From Gimesia chilikensis (GTDB lineage Bacteria; Planctomycetota; Planctomycetia; Planctomycetales; Planctomycetaceae), in NCBI RefSeq assembly GCF_008329715.1, contig NZ_VTSR01000032.1:248001-312000 (forward strand): 64,000 nucleotides of DNA. The letters run 5' to 3'. Under the pieces are notes generated by a model. The model did not search any database and was not told the origin of the DNA. It saw only the letters and a list, made by a program, of their open reading frames with translations. Shown one piece after another: positions 54,340 to 63,075 of this stretch. Positions within the stretch are counted from its first letter, which is position 1. The number at the start of each line of letters is the position of its first letter. The translations under genes and the position numbers were made by a program.

Positions 54340-54960
54340 TCAGCAGACAGCTTCGATCTCTTGGTAGCCCAGAGCGTCGAAAGCGGCTCGGAGATCACTT
54401 TCGTCCGGCCAACCGCCTTGATCGTCCACGTTTTCGAGAGCGTTACAGCGGTTGTCGCTGAGCCACTGGTAGACGTGTTCGGCCCAATCCTCGGGCAGTT
54501 CGTAATCGTCCTTGATGCCGATGGCGGCGAGGGGGATGTTTTCCCACGTCGCATCGAATTCCATCTCGCTGTAATGGTGTTCGCAAAGAATGGGATAAAT
54601 CGCCATTCGTTCGAGCAGACCGTGCAGCACCTTGAATGCCTCCGTGATTTCGCCGTCTCGATAGACCCGCACTGACCAGCCCTTGATCCACCCCACTGCC
54701 CAGTGAGTGTGATCTTCTTCGATCACGTCAGAGTCATCGGCGTCAGCGTCGATGAATGGTTTCAGCGCCTTGCTGATCTGTACCGAGTTGCTTCGATCCA
54801 GCAGACCGGATTCCCGGTGATGGCCGTAGTAAATGAACCAGTCCTCGGGACGTTCCCGGTCGCTCGCACCAAACCAAGCGAACGAGTCCCACCGTTGCCA
54901 ATTTCCTGCTGCATCTTTCGCCGCATCTTCAAGGTCGAGTTCGCCAAGATCGTTGCTCAT
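54340..54960 (-). CDS. Plasmid-type acidic hypothetical protein
   Basis: 206 residues from the ATG at 54960 (CGGAGACG site). RWDSFAWFGASDRERPEDWF, then IYYGHHRESGLLDRSN, and VGWIKGWSVRVYRDGEIT form a conserved-looking core. The rest is acidic and helical. I believe related proteins occur on plasmids but know no function. Confidence 0.65.
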   Translation of the reverse strand: MSNDLGELDLEDAAKDAAGNWQRWDSFAWFGASDRERPEDWFIYYGHHRESGLLDRSNSVQISKALKPFIDADADDSDVIEEDHTHWAVGWIKGWSVRVYRDGEITEAFKVLHGLLERMAIYPILCEHHYSEMEFDATWENIPLAAIGIKDDYELPEDWAEHVYQWLSDNRCNALENVDDQGGWPDESDLRAAFDALGYQEIEAVC

Positions 54961-54998
54961 GTTTCGTCTCCGTTTGAGTAATGATGTTGTCTGACGAA

Positions 54999-55010
54999 CT
55001 AGGGGGTGCC
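54999..55010 (-). promoter_or_regulatory. Island element 12 (GGCACCCCCTAG)
   Basis: 50 bases before the start at 54960; consensus form. Confidence 0.65.
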
Positions 55011-55225
55011 TTTCTTGGGCATGACTGGATGAAAAAGACCGAGAGAGCCGCCCGTGGATGATCGTCACGGAAGCTGCGAGACCCCGCAGGGGCAGAGCGA
55101 TCACGTCCAACGCTGGCCAGTCCGTTGAGACGTTGCTTGCTGCTGCGAATTGGGCGTCGAGGCCCGAGCGGTGGTGCAATCACCTCTTGGGCGGTTCGTC
55201 TCGGCTTGCCCTCAAGGACGCTGGA
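55011..55225. other. Gene-less unit between two island elements
   Basis: About 215 bases bounded by elements 12 and 13. The minus-strand frames either have no good start at the expected 50-56 bases or are interrupted. It could be an eroded member of the array or a small RNA. Confidence 0.4.
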
Positions 55226-55237
55226 CTAGGGGGTGCC
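55226..55237 (-). promoter_or_regulatory. Island element 13 (GGCACCCCCTAG)
   Basis: Consensus form whose TAG is the stop codon of the ArdC gene. No gene starts at the usual distance. Confidence 0.55.
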
Positions 55238-56137
55238 CACAGTTTCGGAGACGGGCTGCTCTTCTGACGTGCGGACGTGGCTGAGCAAGAAGTCCACCGC
55301 TTTCGATGCCGTGGCAGCCGCACGGAAGATGAACTTGGTGTCACCCTTCATGGCTTGAAGCCAGTGATCGAGATACGCAGCGTGATTGTCGTTCTCGCTG
55401 GCAGGCAACCCCAATTCGGCGAGCAGAAACGATGCCCCCAGTTCGGCAACGAGTTCGCCGAGAGCATAGGCGTTGTCCTCGTTTGCCCTGTCAAACCCGA
55501 TCCGTTTTTCGCTCCAATGGATCATTTCGTGGGCGAGGGTTTGGTAATACGTTTCTGACGACTCGAATTGACCACGCAGAGGCATCTGAACGTAGTCACC
55601 ACCCGGCGAATAGAATGCCTTGTTGCCACCTTCACGCAGGTCGATGCCGATAGCAGCCACAAGCCGATCCATCGCCTCGAACCGCTCGAAGATCGTGTGA
55701 GAGGGCTGGGCGTATCCAATGCGGAATTGTTCCAAGCCAGTCGCTTGTTCAATACTGAAAATTGAGAACTGACGCATCATCATAAACTTGTCTTCGATTT
55801 CTTCACCTTTCTCGTTGGTGCGTTCACGAGAGATCGGTTTCCACAGCACGACCTTGATGGATTTCTCGCCTTTCTTGACCATCGAGCCAGCTTGTTTAAT
55901 CTGATTGAACGTCCCAAACCATTTGCTTTGGTAGCCGTTCTTGATCGCAAGCACTTGCAAGATCAGTTGATTGATCCCTCTATACGGCTTGCCGGTACTC
56001 AAGCTCGTGGCCAGCCCCAGACCATTGGGATCGCTGGCCCATGGCTTTCGCCACGCCGGAAGACCACCAGCTTCAAGACTTTCAATGATGATGGTGGTGA
56101 TGGTTTGGCGGATGTCGTCTGCGGTTTGTTTGGGCAT
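55226..56137 (-). CDS. ArdC-type antirestriction protein
   Basis: 303 residues from the ATG at 56137 (CGGAGACG site). The N-terminal ssDNA-binding domain is recognisable by GGLPAWRKPWAS, GKPYRGINQLIL and WFGTFNQIKQAGSMVKKGEK. The C-terminal zincin-like domain has HEMIHWSEKR (HExxH) and a downstream LGELVAELGASFL. ArdC proteins protect incoming conjugative DNA from restriction. It ends in VGTP, with the stop inside element 13. A strong sign that the island moves by conjugation or derives from a plasmid. Confidence 0.85.
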   Translation of the reverse strand: MPKQTADDIRQTITTIIIESLEAGGLPAWRKPWASDPNGLGLATSLSTGKPYRGINQLILQVLAIKNGYQSKWFGTFNQIKQAGSMVKKGEKSIKVVLWKPISRERTNEKGEEIEDKFMMMRQFSIFSIEQATGLEQFRIGYAQPSHTIFERFEAMDRLVAAIGIDLREGGNKAFYSPGGDYVQMPLRGQFESSETYYQTLAHEMIHWSEKRIGFDRANEDNAYALGELVAELGASFLLAELGLPASENDNHAAYLDHWLQAMKGDTKFIFRAAATASKAVDFLLSHVRTSEEQPVSETVGTP

Positions 56138-56180
56138 GTCGTCGTCTCCGTTGCTTGAGTGAGTTGAGCGGAACGACGAA

Positions 56181-56192
56181 CTTGGGGGTGCC
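56181..56192 (-). promoter_or_regulatory. Island element 14 (GGCACCCCCAAG)
   Basis: 55 bases before the ArdC start at 56137. Back to back with element 15. Confidence 0.6.
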
Positions 56193-56246
56193 TCAGTCCC
56201 CTTCAGAATTGGCAATACAACTTTTGGAATTGGAGGGGCGAGATCG

Positions 56247-56258
56247 GGCACCCTCTTG
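56247..56258 (+). promoter_or_regulatory. Island element 15 (GGCACCCTCTTG)
   Basis: 64 bases before the ATG at 56311, or 70 before 56317; somewhat longer spacing than the others. Confidence 0.45.
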
Positions 56259-56310
56259 TGCAGCAGTGATAAGAAGTCAGCAACAAACCCAACGGCCACG
56301 ACGCATAGAT

Positions 56311-56814
56311 ATGTCCATGAGCAATCTGGAAGAACTCAAAGACGTGCTTCGCATGTACTCGACCCACGAGCAACATCCATCTCAGGTGGACGAGGCTCAC
56401 GCTGCGCTCGGAGACGATGATCTCGTCGTCGATGCACTCATCTGGGCGTTGCAGCAAAACGAAATCGACTTGAAGCTTTTGGCCTTACAACTGCTCCAAG
56501 AACACTTCGCCGATGCCAAGCGTGCAATGACTGCCGTGCGGTCGCTGATTTCGGACAACGTGGATCGGCTTGTCAGAATTACAGCGATCAACACGCTTCA
56601 TCTGATGGGCGACACCAGCGACGACCTTGTGCCGCTGCTGACACCAAGGCTCAGATCAGACGACGCTTTCGAGCGAATACTGTCGGCGGGAAATCTGTGG
56701 CGTATCAACCGCTCTGAAGATGCTTTCTATGTACTGCGACAAGAAGCGGCAGGCGACGACAACGAGCCAGCAGCAATGATGGCACGGTCGCATTTGGATG
56801 AGACAGGATCATGA
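56311..56814 (+). CDS. HEAT-repeat-like protein
   Basis: 167 residues from 56311 (another ATG at 56317). Repeating helical pairs with the pattern LVVDALIWALQQNEIDLKLL, AMTAVRSLISDNVDRLVRIT and DDLVPLLTPRLRSDDAFERI fit HEAT repeats across most of the length. Probably a protein-binding scaffold. Converges with the hydrolase-DUF429 gene, 22 bases apart. Confidence 0.65.
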   Translation: MSMSNLEELKDVLRMYSTHEQHPSQVDEAHAALGDDDLVVDALIWALQQNEIDLKLLALQLLQEHFADAKRAMTAVRSLISDNVDRLVRITAINTLHLMGDTSDDLVPLLTPRLRSDDAFERILSAGNLWRINRSEDAFYVLRQEAAGDDNEPAAMMARSHLDETGS

Positions 56815-56836
56815 CGCATCCATGCCGGTACAACAT

Positions 56837-58018
56837 CTAGTACAGTGCGTGAACCTTCCGATCAAGCTCCCACACATCCTCGGCACTGTTCGGCAAGATG
56901 AATCCACCATTGATGTGGTCGCCAACCCATCGAGATTCACCAGTCATGAACTGCTCCGCCAAACGGTGTGAAACATAGGCATCAAGGATGTCATCGTCGA
57001 GTCGGTCAAGTTCGACAAGCTGATTGAAGCCCAGCACCTCGGCAATGCGCCTACAAGCTTCCGGTCGCTTCTTGTAGATAGGAAACGCACCCGGCTTGTT
57101 TCTTTCAATCCACCAAATCGCCATTGCGACCGCTGGATGAGCTTCGATTAGCCATGCACCACCCGTCCTCACATGTGTACTGGAATCAGCGATTGGAATT
57201 GGTGAGATGTCTGATTGGGCAAAAGGTTGCCCTGTGGCTTCACATGAGATCACCCAGTGAGAACATCCCGAGAAAGGCTGGACGGAAACAGCTTTGCCAG
57301 TGCGGTCTTTTTCGATCCGACCTTCCTTTACCCAACGTTCCACTTGCGCCCTTAGCACTTTTTCGACAGGGCGATCAGACAGGCTGAATGCCGGATTAAA
57401 GGACAGTGGAGAATCCCAGCAAATCAACAGGTTGCGGTGTTCTCGTCGTAGAGACGAAAGCCAGCCTCTTGCATCTGTAGCTTTCTTCTTCAAGGGCGTC
57501 TCGTTCATCCAGACCATCAGTCCTTTGGACGATGCCGGATCGATTCCAATGATTAGAACTGCCGAATGCTCACACGCACTCAACATCGACTTGAGTGGCT
57601 CAGGATCGGCGAGTCGGTGGTCGTTACCGACTTCAATCAGGGTCTCTGATGGCACGCCGCTCTGGGCCACAAGTGCTTCGGAATCGCTGAATGGGATCAC
57701 CTCGTCGGATCGGCTGTGCAGGATTACCGTGTTCGGCTTGACCGTCTTTGCTGTACCCCAATTCTTCCACGCTGGGCATAGTAAGACCAAAGGGGTTTTT
57801 CCCGCATTGATGTTCATGGCGACCGCACCACCACGAGATGATCCGACGATCACATCAGGTTGGTGTTGGTCGTACTCGGCTTGCGCCGTTCTGACGGCAG
57901 CGTCGAAGTCATCGTCATCAAGGAACGGGTTGAGAACTTCATGGCCAGCATCTCGGAGGTAGGACGGTTTCACGCCGCCAACGGTACTGTGCCAGCCGTG
58001 CAGGAAAAGGATTTTCAT
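56837..58018 (-). CDS. Alpha/beta-hydrolase - DUF429 (RNase H-like) fusion
   Basis: 393 residues. Residues 1-150: a small alpha/beta hydrolase with LHGW near the start, nucleophile in GSSRGGAVA, Asp in HSRSDEVIPF and His in GNDHRLAD, a complete triad. Residues 165-393: DUF429-type predicted RNase H-like nuclease with IIGIDPASSKGLMVW, ICWDSPLSFNPAF, LIEAHPAVAM and the closing acidic DDDILDAYVSHRLAE. The start ATG overlaps the stop of the TIR gene (ATGA), so translation is coupled. An effector of a TIR-based defence system is a plausible role, but inferred. Confidence 0.75.
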   Translation of the reverse strand: MKILFLHGWHSTVGGVKPSYLRDAGHEVLNPFLDDDDFDAAVRTAQAEYDQHQPDVIVGSSRGGAVAMNINAGKTPLVLLCPAWKNWGTAKTVKPNTVILHSRSDEVIPFSDSEALVAQSGVPSETLIEVGNDHRLADPEPLKSMLSACEHSAVLIIGIDPASSKGLMVWMNETPLKKKATDARGWLSSLRREHRNLLICWDSPLSFNPAFSLSDRPVEKVLRAQVERWVKEGRIEKDRTGKAVSVQPFSGCSHWVISCEATGQPFAQSDISPIPIADSSTHVRTGGAWLIEAHPAVAMAIWWIERNKPGAFPIYKKRPEACRRIAEVLGFNQLVELDRLDDDILDAYVSHRLAEQFMTGESRWVGDHINGGFILPNSAEDVWELDRKVHALY

Positions 58019-59313
58019 GACGCTTCCAGTCGGTAAAGACCTGCGACTCGAATGGTCTCTGCTTCTTCGTTCTGATAACGCTGCGGCCTACGTCCCTCGA
58101 AATCGACCTCTACGCCATCGTCCACTCGACGAAGGACGAGTTTCGTTATGCTCTCCACGATGGCCGCAGCCTTAAGGACAAACACGCTCTCCAGTCTTGC
58201 TCGAATCAGAAGTTCATCAGTAGCCGATGGATTGAGGATTTCGGCGAGAATACATTGGTCAGTCCGAATAGCCTGATGGCTGCCACCGCAGATCAGTGAT
58301 TCCATCTGGTCGTACCCAAAACCGTGACTCCGACGCTTTGGTGGTGGCGGGTCGTTGATGAGCAGCCGACCGGCTTTGAGTTCAGCGATGTCGTCTGGAG
58401 TTAGCGACTTCCCGTCGAAGTTGTGCGTTGCCTCGATTCCTGAATCTGGCTCGATAACCTCTCCAACGATTTGCCATGTGATGTGATCGGCCTCCGATGT
58501 GGAGGAGACTTCTTTTACCGTTAGAAATCCGCCATCGTTCTTGTAGGCAAAGGGCATGTTGGAATTGGGGAAGTGCTGATCCTTTGGCCGCAAACGTGCC
58601 AGTGACGCATCTACGGATTCACTGGTAGATTCAATCGTGATCCGAACCGAATTGCCTCCAATCCGTCGAACAGACTTCGATTGGAGGTATTCATCCCCAA
58701 GTTTGATCCATGCTCCTGTGGACGAAATTGCGGTTGTATTTCTCGCAGGCGTTGTCGGCGTTTCTGACTCCACATCAGCAATAAGATGCCTCGTCAAAGA
58801 TTTAAGGAATCGGTCACGCTTCCGCTCCCAATGGCTGGTACGGAGTGCCTTGAATCCCAGCTTCTCGATCAGGTCGTCTCTGAGATCGTTGAGACACTCT
58901 TTGTCGTCGATCTTGCCAGCCTGCACGCCCAGCAGAACCCCCTTTACGTCGTTGTACGAGGTCGGTGGAACGAGAATAGGATGGATAGGAAGCGACTTCG
59001 CCCATGATGCTCCGACCTCGTTGTTGCAAAACTGGCTTCTCAGAAACTCAGGTGAGATGACGAGCAGAACGAACTCGGGATCGCTGACCTTCCCCTTGAT
59101 GTAGTTCACGAAATCTTGGCCAGTGGGAATCGTCATGCCCGGTAACGAAGAGCAAAACATCTCGTCTGGATGAACACCGACCCCCACTTGCAGAAGGTCT
59201 ACGAGGTCTTCGACAAGTTCAGCGTCCTTTACAGCGTGGCTCACGAAAATGCGGGACAATGTGCTGTCTCCCAGAACCGCCAATAAATCAGTTTCGTTCT
59301 GATCGACAATCAT
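58015..59313 (-). CDS. TIR-domain protein
   Basis: 432 residues. A TIR domain occupies about residues 18-160: RIFVSHAVKDAELVEDLVDL, MFCSSLPGMTIPTGQDFVNY, LLVISPEFLRSQFCNNEVGA with the candidate catalytic Glu in CNNEVGAS. Bacterial TIR domains often hydrolyse NAD or make cyclic ADP-ribose signals in anti-phage defence. The C-terminal 230 residues are an unrecognised, probably beta-rich region, perhaps sensory. First gene of a two-gene operon; a palindromic operator is just upstream. Confidence 0.8.
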   Translation of the reverse strand: MIVDQNETDLLAVLGDSTLSRIFVSHAVKDAELVEDLVDLLQVGVGVHPDEMFCSSLPGMTIPTGQDFVNYIKGKVSDPEFVLLVISPEFLRSQFCNNEVGASWAKSLPIHPILVPPTSYNDVKGVLLGVQAGKIDDKECLNDLRDDLIEKLGFKALRTSHWERKRDRFLKSLTRHLIADVESETPTTPARNTTAISSTGAWIKLGDEYLQSKSVRRIGGNSVRITIESTSESVDASLARLRPKDQHFPNSNMPFAYKNDGGFLTVKEVSSTSEADHITWQIVGEVIEPDSGIEATHNFDGKSLTPDDIAELKAGRLLINDPPPPKRRSHGFGYDQMESLICGGSHQAIRTDQCILAEILNPSATDELLIRARLESVFVLKAAAIVESITKLVLRRVDDGVEVDFEGRRPQRYQNEEAETIRVAGLYRLEAS

Positions 59314-59321
59314 AACGCACT

Positions 59322-59338
59322 TTGGTAAGGTTTACCAA
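59322..59338. promoter_or_regulatory. Palindromic operator in the divergent promoter
   Basis: TTGGTAA, 3 bases, TTACCAA: a perfect 7-base inverted repeat, 9 bases from the TIR start and about 50 from the divergent regulator. Probably the binding site of a dimeric repressor; the regulator at 59390 is a candidate. Confidence 0.6.
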
Positions 59339-59389
59339 TGTCGGGCCTGCTGGCTGCGCCGTGGTTATCGAGAGTCCGAGGAGACCATC

Positions 59390-59599
59390 ATGGACAATCT
59401 ACGAGACTTCCTCCGAATCTCGGAAGCCGCTGAGTATCTCGGGGTCTCGCCGAACACGCTTCGCAACTGGGAAAACGCTGGCAAGATCGCCGCACATCGT
59501 CATCCGGTGAATGGGTATCGCCTGTTCAAGAAGGAAGACCTTGATGCGTTGCTGCTCCAGTTGCAGGAGGGAAGGCGAGAACCACCGAAGCAGAGCTAA
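59390..59599 (+). CDS. MerR/BldC-like small DNA-binding protein
   Basis: 69 residues with a GAGGAGA site before the ATG. LRISEAAEYLGVSPNTLRNW, then ENAGKIAAHRHPVNGYRLFK, is the winged helix-turn-helix of MerR/excisionase-type proteins and fills most of the length; no effector domain. Forty bases before the helicase gene, so likely the first gene and regulator of that operon. Confidence 0.8.
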   Translation: MDNLRDFLRISEAAEYLGVSPNTLRNWENAGKIAAHRHPVNGYRLFKKEDLDALLLQLQEGRREPPKQS

Positions 59600-59639
59600 G
59601 GTCACGAGAATCGTTTGGAAAGGCAAAGGAAACGGTCAC

Positions 59640-62510
59640 ATGACCACCCCGTATCACGCCAAATACTTTGCGCACGAGTTGACCCGGCAGGCACAGCCGG
59701 GTGGCGTGGATCGTTTGTCGATGGCCCTCTTTGATGCTTGTGTCGATCTGAACCCGCACCAGATCGAAGCAGCTATGTTCGCACTGCGAAGCCCACTCTC
59801 GAAGGGCGTCGTGCTGGCTGATGAGGTCGGTCTCGGGAAGACAATCGAAGCAGGGCTGGTTCTCTGCCAGCATTGGGCTGAGCGAAAACGAAAGCTGCTC
59901 ATCATCTGTCCGGCCAGCCTTCGGAAGCAGTGGGCGCTGGAGCTTCAAGAGAAGTTCAACCTGCCTTCGATGATCCTCGACTCGAAGACCTACCGACAGG
60001 CCGTGCGAGAGGGGAACGGCACGCCCTTCGCCAGCGACAAGGCGGTCATCACATCGTACCACTTCGCCAGCCGGTTTCGTGGAGACATCCGAGCCGTCCC
60101 CTACGACCTCGTGGTCATCGACGAGGCCCACAAGCTCCGCAATGCCTACCGGCCCAGCAACAAGATGGGTCAGAACATCAAGTGGGCCATCGAGGATCGC
60201 AAGAAGTGTCTGCTGACAGCCACGCCACTCCAGAACTCGCTGCTCGAACTCTACGGCCTCTCCACGATCCTCGACGACCTGATCTTCGGCGACGTGAACT
60301 CGTTTCGCACCCAGTACACCAACGCCGGTGCTGATCTCAAAGCCCTTCGCACTCGCATCCAAACCTTCTGCAAGCGGACGCTCCGAAGACAAGTCACCGA
60401 GTACATCCAGTACACCGAACGCATCCCGTTCACCGTCCGGTTTCGCCCGACCGACGACGAACAGAAGCTCTACGAAGCCGTCTCGGACTTCCTGAACCGG
60501 GAAGAGACCTACTCCGTCCCCCATCGTCAGCGTCACCTGACTGCGCTCATCCTGCGCAAGTTGTTGGCCTCGTCCTCGCACGCCATCGCCAACACGCTGG
60601 ACACCATGAAGTCCCGGCTGGAAGAGATGCGAGATGCTCCCCAGCGGGACGAAGACGATGAGGAGTTCATGGAAGAACTGATCGAAAGCGAGGAACTCGA
60701 AGACGATTACCTCGATGAGATTCTCGAAGGAACAACGGATCGAGAGGAGGAAGCAGAGAACGAGATCGACCTGCCCAAGCTCACGGGAGAGATCGATGAG
60801 TTAGGCCGATACTCGACGTGGGCACGCAGCATCGGCATCGATACCAAGAGCCGGTCGCTACTGAAGGCTCTCGATCTTGGATTCGCCGAGATGGAGAAGA
60901 TGGGGGCGAGCCGGAAAGCTCTCGTCTTTACCGAATCCCGCCGCACGCAGGACTACCTCAAGAACTTCCTCGAATCGAATGGCTACGGTGGCCAGATCGT
61001 CTTGTTCAACGGTACGAACTCCGATCCAGATTCCCGCCGCATCATCGGCGAATGGATCGAAGACAACGCTGGCACCGGCAGAGTCACCGGCTCTCGCCCC
61101 ATAGACAGTCGCACGGCACTGATCGAGCATTTCCAGAACGACGCCACCGTCATGATCGCCACGGAAGCGGCAGCGGAAGGCGTCAACATGCAGTTCTGCT
61201 CTCTCGTCGTCAACTACGACCTGCCTTGGAATCCCCAGCGAATCGAGCAGAGGATCGGTCGTTGTCACCGCTATGGTCAGAAGCACGATGTCGTGGTCAT
61301 CAACTTCCTGAATGAGCGCAACGAGGCCGACCGGCGAGTCCATGAGCTTCTCTCGGAAAAGTTCAACTTGTTCAATGGTGTCTTCGGTGCTTCGGACGAA
61401 GTGCTGGGACAGATCGAGTCAGGCGTCGATTTCGAGAAACGCATCCTTGCCATCTACCAGCAGTGCCGCACGCCGGAAGAGATCGACACCGCCTTCCAGC
61501 AGCTTCAGGCCGAGATGGACGAGACCATTCAGTCGAAGATGGACGAGACCCGGCAGATGCTCATGGAGCATTTCGACGAGGATGTTCACGCCCGACTGAA
61601 GATGCGGCTGGACGATGCCCGAGCCAACCTCGACCGGATCGGTCGCCAGTTCTGGACGCTTACAAGAGTTGTACTGGACGGCCATGCCACATTCTGCGAC
61701 GACCAGTTGACCTTCGATCTACGGCAATCGCCGGTTAGTGAATGTCGGCCCGGAACGTACCACCTGATCTCCAAGCAGCATCACAATGTCACCGGCGACT
61801 TCCTGTACCGACTGTCGCATCCTCTGGGCGAGTGGAGCATCGACACAGGCAAGCAGGCCCAGACCCCGATGGCAAAAGTCGCTTTCGATGTGACGAACTA
61901 TCCTATGAAGGTCTCCGTGGTCGAAGCCCTGAAGGGCAAGTCTGGCTGGATGACGCTTCAGTACCTCACCATCGATTCCTTCGACCGTGAAGAGTACCTG
62001 CTGTTCTCGGCGATGGACGACACCGGCAAGTCGCTCGATCAGGAGACCTGCCAGAAGCTATTCCACTGCACGGCAACAACCGAACCCGTGGACGGCCTCC
62101 CCGAAGATGCGGAGACTCGGCTCACTGTCGAATCGAAGCTGCACGCCGACGCTGTGGCTGCCTGCTCATTGGAGGACAACAACACGTTGTTCCATGAGGA
62201 GCGAGAGCGTCTGGAGAAGTGGGCCGAGGACATGGTGGTCGCCGCCGAGAAAGACTTGGCCGACACCAAGGCGCAGATCAAGGCCGTGCGGCGGCAGTCA
62301 CGCTTGGCGACCACGCTCGATGAGCAGAACGAACTCCAGCAGAAGCTTCGTGACTTGGAGAAGAAGCAGCGAAGACAACGCCAGCAAATCTTCGAGATCG
62401 AAGATGAGATCGCCGACAAGCGTGACGATCTGATCGCTGGCCTTCAGAAGCGAATGACACAGAAGACGCACAGCATCCATCTCTTCACCATTCAATGGGA
62501 GGTCGTGTAG
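59640..62510 (+). CDS. SNF2-family DEAD/DEAH helicase
   Basis: 956 residues from the ATG at 59640; frames upstream overlap the regulator. Walker A LADEVGLGKTIEAG (residues 59-72), DEAH-box VVIDEAHKLRN, motif III TATPLQNS, and the second RecA lobe with FTESRRTQDYL, EAAAEGVNMQFCSLVVNYDL, then IEQRIGRCHRYGQ. An acidic insertion lies between the lobes, and the C-terminus is a long coiled coil (about 860-940). Such helicases accompany methyltransferases in DISARM class 1 and similar systems. Confidence 0.85.
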   Translation: MTTPYHAKYFAHELTRQAQPGGVDRLSMALFDACVDLNPHQIEAAMFALRSPLSKGVVLADEVGLGKTIEAGLVLCQHWAERKRKLLIICPASLRKQWALELQEKFNLPSMILDSKTYRQAVREGNGTPFASDKAVITSYHFASRFRGDIRAVPYDLVVIDEAHKLRNAYRPSNKMGQNIKWAIEDRKKCLLTATPLQNSLLELYGLSTILDDLIFGDVNSFRTQYTNAGADLKALRTRIQTFCKRTLRRQVTEYIQYTERIPFTVRFRPTDDEQKLYEAVSDFLNREETYSVPHRQRHLTALILRKLLASSSHAIANTLDTMKSRLEEMRDAPQRDEDDEEFMEELIESEELEDDYLDEILEGTTDREEEAENEIDLPKLTGEIDELGRYSTWARSIGIDTKSRSLLKALDLGFAEMEKMGASRKALVFTESRRTQDYLKNFLESNGYGGQIVLFNGTNSDPDSRRIIGEWIEDNAGTGRVTGSRPIDSRTALIEHFQNDATVMIATEAAAEGVNMQFCSLVVNYDLPWNPQRIEQRIGRCHRYGQKHDVVVINFLNERNEADRRVHELLSEKFNLFNGVFGASDEVLGQIESGVDFEKRILAIYQQCRTPEEIDTAFQQLQAEMDETIQSKMDETRQMLMEHFDEDVHARLKMRLDDARANLDRIGRQFWTLTRVVLDGHATFCDDQLTFDLRQSPVSECRPGTYHLISKQHHNVTGDFLYRLSHPLGEWSIDTGKQAQTPMAKVAFDVTNYPMKVSVVEALKGKSGWMTLQYLTIDSFDREEYLLFSAMDDTGKSLDQETCQKLFHCTATTEPVDGLPEDAETRLTVESKLHADAVAACSLEDNNTLFHEERERLEKWAEDMVVAAEKDLADTKAQIKAVRRQSRLATTLDEQNELQQKLRDLEKKQRRQRQQIFEIEDEIADKRDDLIAGLQKRMTQKTHSIHLFTIQWEVV

Positions 62511-63073
62511 TGCCGAGCCTTCGCAAGAACATTGAAGCTGAATCCCTCCGGGCTTTCGAGGCGATCCTCGCTGATCTGAACCTACCAGTCGATGGGCGAG
62601 GTTATGGTGCTGCCAATCGTTTCGATGCCGGATTCAACTTGGTTGGCCAACAGCGATACCAGTTCGGTGATCTTCGAGTGATGCAGGAAGACCGAATCGT
62701 CGTTGTTGAGGTCGAGAGCGCAGGTGGACTAACCAACCTCGTGAAGTATTGGCCGCTTGCCGAAAGCACAACGCTCCCCATTTTTCTGATCCACGCATTC
62801 GGCCAAAGTTCAGTAAACGACTACTTATCGCACCTGCTGTTGTGGGACTTCACATGGGAGAAAATGCGAGGTCAGATTTGGGCCGATGCGAAACCATCCC
62901 TGTTTGCAAGACGGTACAACTACTCGCATACCGATCCGGAAGGTCTAGTTGAAGCTGCTCGTGACTTCCGACGCTGCTTAACAGAGCCGCTTTCAGCCAT
63001 CCAGTCCGACATTTTCAATTACACACAAGACGCTCAAAGGGCTAACTCCCTGATGAATGACGGAGAGAAATAA
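62510..63073 (+). CDS. Putative PD-(D/E)xK-like nuclease of the helicase-methylase operon
   Basis: 187 residues from a GTG at 62510 that overlaps the helicase stop by one base; GGGAGG lies 7 bases upstream, so this is preferred over the ATG at 62495. FGDLRVMQEDRIVVVEVESA, then GGLTNLVKYWPLAE, resembles the D...ExE/K core of restriction-endonuclease-fold proteins, though the final Lys is not standard. Nuclease activity is inference. Confidence 0.55.
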   Translation: MPSLRKNIEAESLRAFEAILADLNLPVDGRGYGAANRFDAGFNLVGQQRYQFGDLRVMQEDRIVVVEVESAGGLTNLVKYWPLAESTTLPIFLIHAFGQSSVNDYLSHLLLWDFTWEKMRGQIWADAKPSLFARRYNYSHTDPEGLVEAARDFRRCLTEPLSAIQSDIFNYTQDAQRANSLMNDGEK

Positions 63074-63075
63074 AC

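Noticed and set aside
49761-56192. Element array as integron attC sites
   Set aside because: The repeats are only about 12 bases, lack the GTTRRRY and RYYYAAC core pairs and imperfect palindromes, and lie before rather than after each gene.
39749-56258. Element as a sigma-54 promoter
   Set aside because: GGCAC resembles the -24 box, but no GC-containing -12 box lies at the required 10-base spacing in the copies.
59526-60581. 351-codon minus-strand frame
   Set aside because: It mirrors the helicase N-terminus, whose motifs are unambiguous on the plus strand.
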